A stretch of DNA of 48,421 bases from Mageeibacillus sp. UBA4314 (GCA_002394605.1 DGUI01000005.1:1-48421); one strand, 5' to 3'. Shown: positions 26,009 through 34,334, counted from the stretch's first letter. Notes: a model not told the origin generated them from the letters alone. Made by a program: numbers and translations.

Positions 26009-26764
26009 ATGTATAAGATTAATCATCAAATTCCGGTAGAATACTTCGTTCTGCGTGAACGATATCTGAGATCAGTAATAGACAGAATGCCATTGATCAA
26101 ATCAGGCTTCAGAGGAGAAAAGGAGGTCATCAGGATCTACAGCAGCGACAAAACACATTACCGCGAGATCGCCAGATCGAATAAGGATTGGGATGAGTAT
26201 CGTAAAGTATTGTCAAAAAGAGAGAAACTCCAGAAGATGCTCTCAAATGTTAAGGCCGCCCTGAAAGTATACTCTTCCAAGGCCAGTCAGCCCGCACCGG
26301 AACCTGTCAACCTGAAGAACAGATACGGTATAAGCTACTACGATAAACTCGTAGACGAAAGCTGTCCTTACAAAAATGATACCGACTACTTCTATGACGG
26401 CCGTCATTACAGATCAAGGTCTGAAATGATGATAGCCGAGTGGCTGACCGAACTCGGCCTGGAATTCAAACACGATGTTCTCATCCAAGTCGGTGATTCT
26501 TTCTTTACCATTGACTTCATCATTATCTTCAGAGAGTTTAACAGGTGCATTTTCACAGAATTTTTTGGCAAGAGCTATGATCCGGCCTATAATCACGATA
26601 ATGCCTGCAAGCTGGAAGCCCTGACAAATGAAGGGATCTATTTAGGAAGAGATCTTTTTATCTTCTCCGGCGACATCAAGTACACCCCCGGGTCAGATGT
26701 GATCAAGAGTCAACTGCTATCGATCATCGAACAACTTGTTTGTTATCACGTCAGAAGAGAATAG
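26009..26764 (+). CDS. PD-(D/E)XK-like nuclease-fold protein
   Basis: Protein of 251 residues. The first half is charged and helical with no recognised domain. The second half fits a restriction-endonuclease-like core: helix RSRSEMMIAEWLTELGLEF (Glu139), strand SFFTIDFIII (Asp169), strand IFTEFFGKS (Glu184, Lys188), then a helix and IYLGRDLFIFSGDI. This D...ExxxK layout occurs in nuclease-fold proteins that recognise host or phage DNA ends. The start has GGGGG six bases upstream. It is a lone plus-strand gene directly followed by the 52-bp repeat array. Activity and substrate are unproven. Confidence 0.6.
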   Translation: MYKINHQIPVEYFVLRERYLRSVIDRMPLIKSGFRGEKEVIRIYSSDKTHYREIARSNKDWDEYRKVLSKREKLQKMLSNVKAALKVYSSKASQPAPEPVNLKNRYGISYYDKLVDESCPYKNDTDYFYDGRHYRSRSEMMIAEWLTELGLEFKHDVLIQVGDSFFTIDFIIIFREFNRCIFTEFFGKSYDPAYNHDNACKLEALTNEGIYLGRDLFIFSGDIKYTPGSDVIKSQLLSIIEQLVCYHVRRE

Positions 26765-26779
26765 AATGCTTGAAGGAGG

Positions 26780-26995
26780 TTGCTGGATACGCAGTGTAAC
26801 TGTCAGTGTAAGTGCATTTACATTGAGCGATCTGCTGAATATGCAGTGTAACTGTCAGTGTAAGTGCATTTACATTGAGCGATCTGCTGAATATGCAGTG
26901 TAACTGTCAGTGTAAGTGCATTTACATTGAGCGATCTGCTGAATATGCAGTGTAACTGTCAGTGTGAGTAGAGTTACATTGAGTGATTCACTGCC
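26780..26995. repeat. Tandem array 5: four 52-bp units (word CAGTGTAA)
   Basis: Units begin at 26791, 26843, 26895 and 26947 (GCAGTGTAAC), three near-identical and the last diverged. Each holds direct words CAGTGTAA, then a hairpin TCAGTGTAA-GTGCAT-TTACATTGA (one G-U pair), then GAGCGATCTGCTGA. In the last unit TTCACTGC supplies the fourth, inverted word. The array fills the gap between the nuclease-like gene and the convergent der gene. The block GCGATCTGCTGA and the 52-bp period recur on the opposite strand at 48301-48421. Confidence 0.9.
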
Positions 26996-27023
26996 TGCTC
27001 AAACTCCCTCATCCCACGACCCG

Positions 27024-28355
27024 TCACGACTCGCCCTTCTCGCCTTTCTCTCTCAGATACAATCTGATAGGAGTCCCTTCAAATCCAAAATTAGCCCTGA
27101 TCTGGTTCTCTATATACCTCTCATATGAGAAATGCGACAACTCCTTATTATTAACAAACAGGGCAAACGTAGGCGGGCAGACAGCGATCTGAGTCCCGTA
27201 ATATATCTTAAGATGGCGTCCCTTGTCCTGCGGGGTCGGAACGACTGCGATGGCTTCGCTGAGCATATCATTGAACACACCTGTCGTAAGTCTCTTCTTG
27301 GAGCTCTCACAGGCAACCTTGATCTTCTCGAACAGCCTGTCAATCCTCTGACCTGTCTTAGCAGACAGGAAAACGACAGGAGCATAATCCATGAACGCGA
27401 AACGCTCCTTGACGATCTTCGTCATCTGCTCCAATGTTCCCGTCTCCTTGGATATCAGGTCCCACTTGTTGATGGCAATGACTGAAGGCTTGCCCGCATT
27501 ATGTGCGATACCGGCCACGCGAGTATCCTGCTCTGTGATGCCGACGGACGCGTCGATCAGGATGACACAGACATCAGCGCGCTCTACTGCCGCCAATGCA
27601 CGGACCATGGAGTACTTCTCCACCTTGTCCTCGATCTTCCCCTTCTTGCGCATGCCGGCCGTATCGATGATCGTAAAGCGTCCGTGCTTGTTCTCGACAT
27701 AAGAGTCGATCGTGTCACGAGTCGTTCCTGCGATGTCAGACACGATACTGCGCTCCTCACCGATTATCTTGTTAGCCAGTGATGACTTGCCTGCATTAGG
27801 ACGGCCGATCAGTGCAACACGCACCGTATCACCGTCATCTGATCCCTCAGATTCAGAGGGAAAATATGCAAATACGGCATCAAGCAGCTCACCGATGCCG
27901 AGGCGGTGGGACGCTGACAGACTGATGCAGTCGTCGAGACCCAGATTATAAAACTCATAGAATTCAGCAGGGGGATCACCGATCTTATCGACCTTGTTTA
28001 CGGCGCAGACGACGGGACGGCCGCTCTTGCGGAGCATTACGGCGATCTCTTCGTCGGCCGCTGTAAGGCCGGCCTGGATGTCGCACATGAAGATTATGAC
28101 ATCTGACGTCTCGATGGCGATCTCTGCCTGCAGGCGCATGTTGCGCGTGATGACATCGTCAGTCTCAGGCTCGATACCGCCAGTGTCGATCATGATGAAG
28201 TCCCTGCCGCGCCAGTTGGCCTCGGCATACAGTCTGTCTCTCGTGACACCCGGAGTGTCATGAACGATAGATATACGCTCTCCGTAGAGAGTGTTGAAAA
28301 GGCTCGACTTACCGACATTCGGGCGTCCTACTATCGCTACTACAGGCTTGCTCAT
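27024..28355 (-). CDS. der: Ribosome-assembly GTPase Der (EngA)
   Basis: Double-GTPase of 443 residues needed for 50S maturation. Start at 28355 (MSKPVVAIVGRPNVGKSS) follows GGAGGACAAG; the longer frame to 28379 would run back into the terminator. GTPase 1 has GRPNVGKSS, DTGG and NKVD; GTPase 2 has GRPNAGKSS, DTAGMRKKGK and NKWD; the C-terminal KH-like domain is present (PTPQDKGRHLKIYYGTQ). All G motifs are intact. A terminator lies just upstream, so der probably has its own promoter or depends on readthrough from rpmF. Confidence 0.97.
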   Translation of the reverse strand: MSKPVVAIVGRPNVGKSSLFNTLYGERISIVHDTPGVTRDRLYAEANWRGRDFIMIDTGGIEPETDDVITRNMRLQAEIAIETSDVIIFMCDIQAGLTAADEEIAVMLRKSGRPVVCAVNKVDKIGDPPAEFYEFYNLGLDDCISLSASHRLGIGELLDAVFAYFPSESEGSDDGDTVRVALIGRPNAGKSSLANKIIGEERSIVSDIAGTTRDTIDSYVENKHGRFTIIDTAGMRKKGKIEDKVEKYSMVRALAAVERADVCVILIDASVGITEQDTRVAGIAHNAGKPSVIAINKWDLISKETGTLEQMTKIVKERFAFMDYAPVVFLSAKTGQRIDRLFEKIKVACESSKKRLTTGVFNDMLSEAIAVVPTPQDKGRHLKIYYGTQIAVCPPTFALFVNNKELSHFSYERYIENQIRANFGFEGTPIRLYLREKGEKGES

Positions 28356-28374
28356 CTTGTCCTCCGTGCTATAA

Positions 28375-28410
28375 CACAAAAAAGGCAGTGGTTGTTATGC
28401 TCACTGCCTC
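28375..28410 (-). terminator. Intrinsic terminator between rpmF and der
   Basis: Stem AGGCAGTG (28383-28390) with CACTGCCT (28402-28409), followed on the minus strand by TTTTTTGTG. It is 25 bases after the rpmF stop and about 20 before the der start, so it ends or attenuates the rpmF transcript ahead of der. Confidence 0.85.
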
Positions 28411-28434
28411 GTTAGTTGCTTCAATGTTCAAAGA

Positions 28435-28620
28435 TCAGATCTCTTCGCCGACTTTGATGACCTGCTTGCCATCCAGATATCCGCAATTCTTGCAAACCTT
28501 ACGGCGGAGCATCTTGCTATGGCACTGAGGGCACTCTACAAATCCGGGCATAACTAACTTCCATGCTGCTCTGTGGCGTGCCGTTCTGGTCTTGGACCAC
28601 TTACGCTTGGGATGTGCCAT
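28435..28620 (-). CDS. rpmF: 50S ribosomal protein bL32
   Basis: Sixty-one residues, basic, with the bL32 N-terminus MAHPKRKWSKTRTARHRA and a zinc-ribbon C-terminus (CPQC and CKNC), so it is the zinc-binding C+ paralogue. The ribosome site CGGAGGTGAAG is strong. It follows the DUF1934 gene with a 50-base gap and is closed by the terminator before der. Confidence 0.97.
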   Translation of the reverse strand: MAHPKRKWSKTRTARHRAAWKLVMPGFVECPQCHSKMLRRKVCKNCGYLDGKQVIKVGEEI

Positions 28621-28670
28621 CTATCTTCACCTCCGATACTACTTTTCTAACAATGCTAATAGATATTACA

Positions 28671-29081
28671 TTAACACTTATCGTTTTGCAAGAGTCTTTT
28701 TAACGAAAATGTATTTTTTACCAATTCATTCTCTCCGGAATTGAGCCTGTAACACATTTCGAAAGTGTCACTTACGGCCGAAGGCATGTTCAGATACTCC
28801 GTTATTATCTTGACCGGGATGAGCCCGTAGAACGTGTAGATGCCGCCCAAAGTCTCCTCTCCCGCCTTGAACTCCATCTCGGATTTTATGCTTCCGGCAC
28901 GCTTTACGGTCGCCTTGCCGGACTTTGTGTCCAATATCAACTCATAGAGTGATTCTTTCTCGTCCGGGGTGCGCTGCTCGCACCATTTGTAGTAGATCAC
29001 CCCGTCCTTCTCGTCACGCATCGCGTAAGTGCGCAGGGGCTCCGGATATACATTTGTGGAGATCTCGACTAATGTCTTCAT
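28671..29081 (-). CDS. DUF1934 (YwiB-like) lipocalin-fold protein
   Basis: Protein of 136 residues. The family pattern is recognisable: an N-terminal strand series, a KATVKRAGSIKSEMEFKAGE region (consensus R.G...S.m.f..g), the YTFYGLIPV block and a final strand MCYRLNSGENELVKNTFSLK. Family members are small beta-barrels of unknown function, often next to murI. It starts inside the murI stop (ATGA overlap), so the two are coupled. Confidence 0.75.
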   Translation of the reverse strand: MKTLVEISTNVYPEPLRTYAMRDEKDGVIYYKWCEQRTPDEKESLYELILDTKSGKATVKRAGSIKSEMEFKAGEETLGGIYTFYGLIPVKIITEYLNMPSAVSDTFEMCYRLNSGENELVKNTFSLKRLLQNDKC

Positions 29082-29899
29082 ACTTCGTACCTGTCCGTGC
29101 TGAAATGTTTTGTCCCTGCGGGAAGTCCCCTGCCGAGGAACGGGGAAGCCACATCCTCAAAGAGCTTGGGTTCATCACTCGTATAGAACGCGCGCAGTAC
29201 TTCACCCCCGCCTGAAGATGCGATGTCCAGGGAATTCAGGGTGTCCCTGACGACATCAGCAACCGCAACGCCCGTATTGATCAGCTTGACATCAGGCCCC
29301 ATGAACCTGGCGATAGCGTCAGACAGGAGCGGATAATGCGTGCAGCCCATGACGAGAGTATCGATCCCCTCTTCCTTAAGCGGCGTCAGATACTCCCTGC
29401 AGACGGCTGCGGTGATGTCGTTATCCCACCATCCTTCTTCAGCGAGGGACACGAACAGAGGGCATGCCTGCTGGAATATCTTAGTCCCGGCGGGAGCATA
29501 GCGCTCTACAGCTTCTTTATACACACCTGAATTGACGGAACCTTTGGTGGCGATGATGCCGATCCTGCCGTTCCTTGTTGTTCCTGCTGCCGCAATGGCA
29601 CCGGGGGTCACGACCTCGATGACCGGCACGCTCGAATTCCTGGTAAGCGAATGATATGCATGCGCTGACGCCGTGTTGCAGGCGATCACGATCATCTTAA
29701 CGTTCTGCTCTTCAAGAAACTTCATGTTTTGGAGCGAATATCTTATGACAGTGCTCTTCGACTTCGTGCCGTAGGGAGCCCTGCCGTTATCACCGAAATA
29801 AACCGTTCCTTCATCAGGCATAAGGTTCCAGATTTCGCGGAGCACCGTCAGCCCGCCGATACCTGAATCAAATACGCCAATAGGTCTGTTATCTGCCAT
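29078..29899 (-). CDS. murI: Glutamate racemase
   Basis: Makes D-glutamate for peptidoglycan stem peptides. The 273 residues show FDSGIGGLTVL with the active-site Asp/Ser, IACNTASAHA with the first catalytic Cys and MGCTHYPLL with the second; both cysteines are in their standard contexts. Length is normal. It overlaps the DUF1934 gene by four bases and follows the RluA-family gene by 28 bases. Confidence 0.97.
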   Translation of the reverse strand: MADNRPIGVFDSGIGGLTVLREIWNLMPDEGTVYFGDNGRAPYGTKSKSTVIRYSLQNMKFLEEQNVKMIVIACNTASAHAYHSLTRNSSVPVIEVVTPGAIAAAGTTRNGRIGIIATKGSVNSGVYKEAVERYAPAGTKIFQQACPLFVSLAEEGWWDNDITAAVCREYLTPLKEEGIDTLVMGCTHYPLLSDAIARFMGPDVKLINTGVAVADVVRDTLNSLDIASSGGGEVLRAFYTSDEPKLFEDVASPFLGRGLPAGTKHFSTDRYEV

Positions 29900-29927
29900 T
29901 TCCTTTTCCTTCTATTAAAAATACGAC

Positions 29928-30854
29928 TTATAGTGTAACACCAAATTCGGGATTGAGAGTAAATCTTCTTCCCGACAGTTCCTTAAGGCAGTTGTCGGAA
30001 GGGATCTTGCCGAAGATCAGGGATGAAGCAAACAGCTGCTGATACTTGACCTTGACGCCTTCCCTGCCCCTTCCGTAGAGGCCGTCACCTACGACGGGGT
30101 GACCCATGTGTGCGAACTGCGCCCTGATCTGGTGAGTCCTGCCAGTAACGAGCTCAACCTCTATATCCGATATGTCACCATAAGTATTGAGGACCCTGTA
30201 GCGTGAGATCGCTGTCAGGTCGCCGTCCTGCTTTACATCGTGGATGTAGACCTCTCCGCCCTTCGTTTTCTCAAGGTAGCATGACACTTCCTTCATGACC
30301 GAATCGTCCCTGCAGATCACGGGCTCGCCTTCATCCGGAGTTCCGAGGACCAGTGCCCTGTACCTCTTGACTATCACATCGCTCCTGAAAAGCTTTATCG
30401 CATCCTCCAGAGCTTCTTTATCCTTGGCGATCATGACAAGGCCTCCGGTGTTCATATCGATCCGGTGGCAGAGGTCTGCCTCTTTATTGCAAAGATCGCG
30501 CCTGACCTCATCGATCAGGTTCGTATCGCCCGTGTTCTTGCCGGAATGGACAGCCACGCCCTGCCTCTTGTTAACGATGAGGATCCTGTCTGACTCATAG
30601 ACCTTGGCATACGAGGGGATCTTGGAGGGCTTATCCATGACCTCCGCCTCGAAAAGCTCATCCGGCAGCCACACCTGCACCTCCTGCCCTTCAGTGACCT
30701 TGATATCAGCATTGATCTTTTTCCCGTCAACACGGATATCCTTACGCTTCAGGGCTCTGTAAAGGTCAGCCGTCCTGAGCATCGGAAACTGTTCCGACGC
30801 TGCTTTCACGACATGCTTGCCGTTCTTGTTCCTGTCTACCGTAAAAGATCTCAT
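29928..30854 (-). CDS. RluA-family 23S rRNA/tRNA pseudouridine synthase
   Basis: Protein of 308 residues that isomerises uridine in RNA. An S4-like N-terminal region (LYRALKRKDIRVDGKKIN) leads to the catalytic block CHRIDMNTGGLVMIA with Asp133, and LVTGRTHQIRAQFAHMGHPVVGD later. The exact site (RluC, RluD or another) cannot be told from sequence. It overlaps the upstream zinc-ribbon gene by four bases (ATGA). Confidence 0.92.
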   Translation of the reverse strand: MRSFTVDRNKNGKHVVKAASEQFPMLRTADLYRALKRKDIRVDGKKINADIKVTEGQEVQVWLPDELFEAEVMDKPSKIPSYAKVYESDRILIVNKRQGVAVHSGKNTGDTNLIDEVRRDLCNKEADLCHRIDMNTGGLVMIAKDKEALEDAIKLFRSDVIVKRYRALVLGTPDEGEPVICRDDSVMKEVSCYLEKTKGGEVYIHDVKQDGDLTAISRYRVLNTYGDISDIEVELVTGRTHQIRAQFAHMGHPVVGDGLYGRGREGVKVKYQQLFASSLIFGKIPSDNCLKELSGRRFTLNPEFGVTL

Positions 30855-31330
30855 TTCGACGAGTTACCAAAAATAGAAGCTACAATGACCAAAAACGAGA
30901 TGAACATTCCTACGGAGGAAAGGATAACAGCGATCAAGGCCATCCTGTTTACAGATCCGTCTTCATTCCTGTATTTTGTCATGGCAACTATTCCAAGTAT
31001 GAACGGAACAAAGCTCAGGAAACCGTAACACATGACAAGCGCTACAAGTGACATGACAAATGCGACTACCGCAAGTCCCTGAGCGCCCTGTTTTGTATTC
31101 CCTCCTGTCCCGTACTGTACGGAAGGGATCGTCCTGACACCCGTTCTTGAAGGCCTTATTACCGGAACCTCGACACCGCCGCTCTCATGATCGACAAGAA
31201 CGACAGAGCCGTCATCTTCATCACGGTCGTACATCTGAACGGGCTTGTCATACTTAAGCGTCGCACCGCAGTCTTCGCAGTAGCGTGAGTCGTCTTTGTT
31301 CTTAGTGCCGCACTGAGGACATCTGATCAT
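30851..31330 (-). CDS. Zinc-ribbon protein with C-terminal membrane pair
   Basis: Protein of 159 residues. The N-terminus is a zinc ribbon (CPQCGTKNKDDSRYCEDCG), then an acidic linker, then two TM helices (about 85-115 and 128-152) with the PFILGIVAMTKYRNED turn typical of DUF4190-like small membrane proteins. Function unknown. It opens the run to the pseudouridine synthase, murI, DUF1934 and rpmF. A second protein of the same plan lies upstream at 31407-32396, behind a terminator. Confidence 0.75.
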   Translation of the reverse strand: MIRCPQCGTKNKDDSRYCEDCGATLKYDKPVQMYDRDEDDGSVVLVDHESGGVEVPVIRPSRTGVRTIPSVQYGTGGNTKQGAQGLAVVAFVMSLVALVMCYGFLSFVPFILGIVAMTKYRNEDGSVNRMALIAVILSSVGMFISFLVIVASIFGNSSK

Positions 31331-31350
31331 AAGCTATCTCCGTATCTCTT

Positions 31351-31386
31351 AAAAAACTGCCTGATCCGTCCGTGAGGATCAGGCAG
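31351..31386 (-). terminator. Intrinsic terminator after the long zinc-ribbon gene
   Basis: Eleven-base perfect stem CTGCCTGATCC (31357-31367) with GGATCAGGCAG (31376-31386), followed on the minus strand by six U residues. It is 20 bases after the stop at 31407 and ends that transcript. Confidence 0.93.
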
Positions 31387-31406
31387 TCCGCCATTAAGTT
31401 CAAATA

Positions 31407-32396
31407 TCAGTTATTCCACCAGTCATCTGCGATGCCGCGCTCTGCGTTACCGCTTCCGGAAGATCTGCCTTCATCATCGTTATCATCATCGTCCCTGTCA
31501 CGGGAAGACTTGGATGAAGAATTGCCGATGCCGATAGCCTGTGCAACATCGCCATAACCTGCATCCTTCAGTGCCTTGTTGATCTTTGCAGGCATTACGA
31601 CATATACGAGTATCGTCAGGATGATGGAGATGGCGATAAGGATGGCAGATACGATAAGGCCGACCTTAGCCATTCCGGCGCCCTTCCTGCCGTTCTTCTT
31701 GACCCTTACGAGACCAATGATGGACAGTGCAAGACCGACAACTGAAGTCAGACCGCAGCAGAGGATGGATACGAGTGATACGACCATACCTGCCGTACAG
31801 AATCCGTCAGACTTCTCTGACTCATCGATGACAGGTGTTCCGTAAACAGGCTGCTGAGGTGCCTGGGCAACAGGTGCCTGAAGGGGCGCAGGTGCCACAG
31901 GAGCCGGTGCGGGTGCCGGAGCCAGGATAGGCTCGGGCTTAAGGAGCGGCTCGGGTGCAGGGTCAGCAGGTGTGATCACAGGTTCAGAAGGAGTGATGAC
32001 CGGTTCCGGAGCTATATCAGATGCAGGCGCGGGTTCTTCCGGCTTGATAAGAGGTTCAGCGGGTGCGATAATGGGCGCTGCCGTTGCAGCCAGTACAGGT
32101 GCAGGAATGACAGGGACCACAGGTTCAGAAGGAGTTTCTTCTGCAGGTGCTTCAGGTTCAGCAGCAGCCTCTTCTGCAGCCTCTTCAGCAGTCTCTACTG
32201 CCAGGGCTTCTGCCGCCTCAGCCTCAGATTCAGCTGCGGGCTCTTCTGCAGGAACTTCTGCAGGAGCTTGAGGTTCAGGAGTACTTGTCACTTTCTCCTC
32301 ATTTGTAACAGGCTCGACCGGTAACGGAGATCCGCAATTCATGCAGAACTTGCTACCGTCTTCATTTGCCTTACCGCAACTTGAACATATAATCAT
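31407..32396 (-). CDS. Zinc-ribbon, Ala/Pro/Glu-rich linker, DUF4190-like membrane protein
   Basis: Start at 32396 (MIICSSCGK) has GGAGG eight bases upstream; the in-frame GTG at 32411 overlaps that site. The 329 residues comprise a zinc ribbon (CSSCG...FCMNCG), about 150 residues of low-complexity Ala/Glu/Pro-rich linker with repeated PxPEPxxxP motifs, then two TM helices with an LIGLVRVKKNGRKG turn, and an acidic-serine C-terminal tail (SSSKSSRDRDDDDNDDEG). The linker looks disordered and repeat-expanded. Function unknown, probably a membrane-proximal scaffold or regulator. Confidence 0.75.
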   Translation of the reverse strand: MIICSSCGKANEDGSKFCMNCGSPLPVEPVTNEEKVTSTPEPQAPAEVPAEEPAAESEAEAAEALAVETAEEAAEEAAAEPEAPAEETPSEPVVPVIPAPVLAATAAPIIAPAEPLIKPEEPAPASDIAPEPVITPSEPVITPADPAPEPLLKPEPILAPAPAPAPVAPAPLQAPVAQAPQQPVYGTPVIDESEKSDGFCTAGMVVSLVSILCCGLTSVVGLALSIIGLVRVKKNGRKGAGMAKVGLIVSAILIAISIILTILVYVVMPAKINKALKDAGYGDVAQAIGIGNSSSKSSRDRDDDDNDDEGRSSGSGNAERGIADDWWNN

Positions 32397-32423
32397 GTCA
32401 TTGTCCTCCACTTAACGAAAGTC

Positions 32424-32436
32424 TTAGATTATTATA
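32424..32436 (-). promoter_or_regulatory. Candidate promoter of the long zinc-ribbon gene
   Basis: Minus-strand -10 TATAAT at 32431-32436, directly preceded by TG. No matching -35 was found. It would give a ~28-base leader holding the GGAGG site. Confidence 0.4.
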
Positions 32437-32479
32437 CAGGAACAGATTACAAAAATCTTACTGTTTTTGCAAGGATAAG

Positions 32480-32491
32480 CGGTATATACCG
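32480..32491. promoter_or_regulatory. Perfect 12-bp palindrome at the htrA 3' end
   Basis: CGGTATATACCG sits one base after the htrA stop codon and about 85 bases upstream of the zinc-ribbon gene start. With no U-tract it is not a terminator; it could be a protein-binding site for the downstream promoter. Confidence 0.3.
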
Positions 32492-32492
32492 G

Positions 32493-33833
32493 TCATCCGT
32501 GATAGGATCCGCTGTCCTGACCCGGCCAGATGTCCGGCATCATGTCCCCGCTGTCATCATCAGGAAGAGCATCAGCACGGCGCTTTACGACCTTTACATC
32601 AATGTCATAAGTCTCATCATCGCGCTCTACCGTAAGCTTGACCGTGCCGCCTTCAGGAACATTTCCGATGATGCTCATGAACTCGGTCAATCCGGAGATC
32701 TGTTTGCCGTCTGCCGCCAGGATGATGTCACCACACTTAAGACCAGCGTCTTCTGCGGGACTTCCGTCCTCAACTGAACTGATCACGATATAAGCATTTG
32801 ACCGGGATCTGCCGGTGTCTGCTTCATATGCCGTAACGCCTATGTAAGACTTCTCGATGTATCCGTCATCTATGATGGAACTGATGATGTCGATGACCTT
32901 GTTGACCGGAATGGCAAAGCCGACATTATCGACCGACGCTTCACCGGATATGAGGTTACTCGAGTATTTCGCGTTGGTGATGCCGATCACTTCGCCGTAG
33001 CTGTTGAAGAGTGCTCCGCCTGAGTTGCCTGAATTGATCGCACAGTCAGTCTGGATCAGGTTCATCGCCTTGCGGTCGATCGTGATCTGGCGGTTCATGG
33101 CACTTACCACACCCTCCGTCAGCGAGAAAGTGAGTTCGCCGAGCGGGTTGCCGATCGCGATGACATCATCGCCGACTTTCATCTTATCCGAGTCACCTAT
33201 GATGACCGGCGTCAGGCCCTGGGCATCGATCTTGAGAACCGCAATGTCGTTGTTCTCGTCATAGCCGATGAGCTTTGCATCGTATGATGTGTCATCGTAT
33301 GTCGTAACCTTGATCTTTGAGGAACCCTCAACAACATGGTAGTTCGTTACTATGTAACCGTCATCTGTCAGGATGAATCCCGAACCGGAAGCTGCCGCCA
33401 TCGTCTGATACCCGAAATAGTTCGTCATTACCTGCGTCTGTATCCCGACCGTCGAATTGACGTTTGCCGCATAGATCTCTGATGCCGTCATGAGGCTCCC
33501 GGTGTTGACATAAGACATGTTCTTAGTGCCGTCATCGCTGCGCTGACCTCTCACGATACCTGAAGATGAAGCATCTCCGCGTGACAGGTCATCATCCTCA
33601 CTCACCGTAGATGTCCTTGTCCCCTCCGTCAGTTTGTTATACAGGACAACGCCTCCTGCACCGGTAACGCCACCGAGTATCGAACAACCCAACGCAACCG
33701 CAACGAAAGCTGCCGCATGGTTTTTCTTCCTCGGTGTGCGGGTTGCCTTGGGTATTCGCGGCCGGATCCTGTTAAGATCGTTCGGATCGTACGGGGTTAA
33801 TGTGTTGTATGGATAGTTATTATTGTCAGACAT
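32493..33833 (-). CDS. htrA: HtrA/DegP-type membrane serine protease with PDZ domain
   Basis: Envelope quality-control protease of 446 residues. A cytoplasmic N-tail (about 1-38, basic) precedes one TM helix (40-65), then a trypsin-like domain with the triad His166 (TNYHVVEG), Asp196 (NNDIAVLKID) and Ser271 (NSGNSGGALF), and one PDZ domain (about 335-420, containing GSPAEDAGLKCGDII). Single-PDZ, membrane-anchored layout matches Gram-positive HtrA. The C-terminal tail is Asp/Pro-rich. AGAGGAG precedes the start at 33833. Confidence 0.95.
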   Translation of the reverse strand: MSDNNNYPYNTLTPYDPNDLNRIRPRIPKATRTPRKKNHAAAFVAVALGCSILGGVTGAGGVVLYNKLTEGTRTSTVSEDDDLSRGDASSSGIVRGQRSDDGTKNMSYVNTGSLMTASEIYAANVNSTVGIQTQVMTNYFGYQTMAAASGSGFILTDDGYIVTNYHVVEGSSKIKVTTYDDTSYDAKLIGYDENNDIAVLKIDAQGLTPVIIGDSDKMKVGDDVIAIGNPLGELTFSLTEGVVSAMNRQITIDRKAMNLIQTDCAINSGNSGGALFNSYGEVIGITNAKYSSNLISGEASVDNVGFAIPVNKVIDIISSIIDDGYIEKSYIGVTAYEADTGRSRSNAYIVISSVEDGSPAEDAGLKCGDIILAADGKQISGLTEFMSIIGNVPEGGTVKLTVERDDETYDIDVKVVKRRADALPDDDSGDMMPDIWPGQDSGSYHG

Positions 33834-33985
33834 TTTTATTAGCTCCTCTCTTAGTTGTCTTAGGCTTATTTTATGTATCTGACTTTAAACAAACCTTAAA
33901 AATGTGAGGCACTATTGCGGTTGCCTGAGAATTGCCGAAGATTAAGGGGGTGCTTGTGCTTGGGGTGCTTGGGATGACGCACAAG

Positions 33986-34129
33986 TGACACCGGGGACAA
34001 CGTTGATCAAGGTCATGGGATCAGCTCATTCTATAAAACACTCTATGTAAATTCATTACATAGAACGCTACATAGAATATTCTATAAACCTCTCTATGTA
34101 TTTGCATTACATAGAGCACTTTATAGAAT
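33986..34129 (-). repeat. Nested-hairpin array 4, inverted copy of array 2
   Basis: The gap 33834-34260 holds no gene but carries TTGTCCCCGGTGTCA (minus strand, 33986-34000), a GATCAA/GAGCTGATCC flank, and two 51-bp units: ATTCTATAA 34028-34036, CTCTATGTAA 34041-34050, TTACATAGA 34056-34064, TACATAGAAT 34069-34078, ATTCTATAA 34079-34087, CTCTATGTA 34092-34100, TACATAGAG 34108-34116, TTATAGAAT 34121-34129. Read on the minus strand it aligns end to end with 10000-10143, including the flank and motif. Paired stem arms differ together between the two copies in places. Confidence 0.85.
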
Positions 34130-34217
34130 GGATATCAAAAAACGATCTCAAAAAACGATCACAACAACCCGTTCACCACCCCAAACACCCCAAACACTCC
34201 ATCCACTCCGACAACAC

Positions 34218-34252
34218 AAAAAAAAGACCGTCTCACAACAATGAGACGGTCT
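34218..34252 (-). terminator. Intrinsic terminator after tRNA-Gln
   Basis: Eleven-base perfect stem AGACCGTCTCA (34225-34235) with TGAGACGGTCT (34242-34252), followed on the minus strand by eight U residues. It lies nine bases beyond the tRNA CCA end. Confidence 0.95.
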
Positions 34253-34260
34253 AACATCAT

Positions 34261-34334
34261 TGGCTGCCGAACTAGGATTCGAACCCAGACAGACGGTACC
34301 AGAAACCGGAGTGCTACCATTACACAATTCGGCA
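34261..34334 (-). tRNA. tRNA-Gln (anticodon CTG)
   Basis: The 74-base cloverleaf fits on the minus strand: acceptor TGCCGAA/TTCGGCA with the weak U1-A72 pair typical of tRNA-Gln, D arm GTGT-AATGGTA-GCAC, anticodon loop TTCTGGT (CTG, reading CAG), T arm CTGGG-TTCGAAT-CCTAG, discriminator G and an encoded CCA. The first anticodon-stem pair is a C-U mismatch. Followed directly by a terminator. Confidence 0.92.

Noticed and set aside
26780..26995. CRISPR array
   Set aside because: Units abut with no unique spacers, and no cas genes are near; it is a plain tandem repeat.
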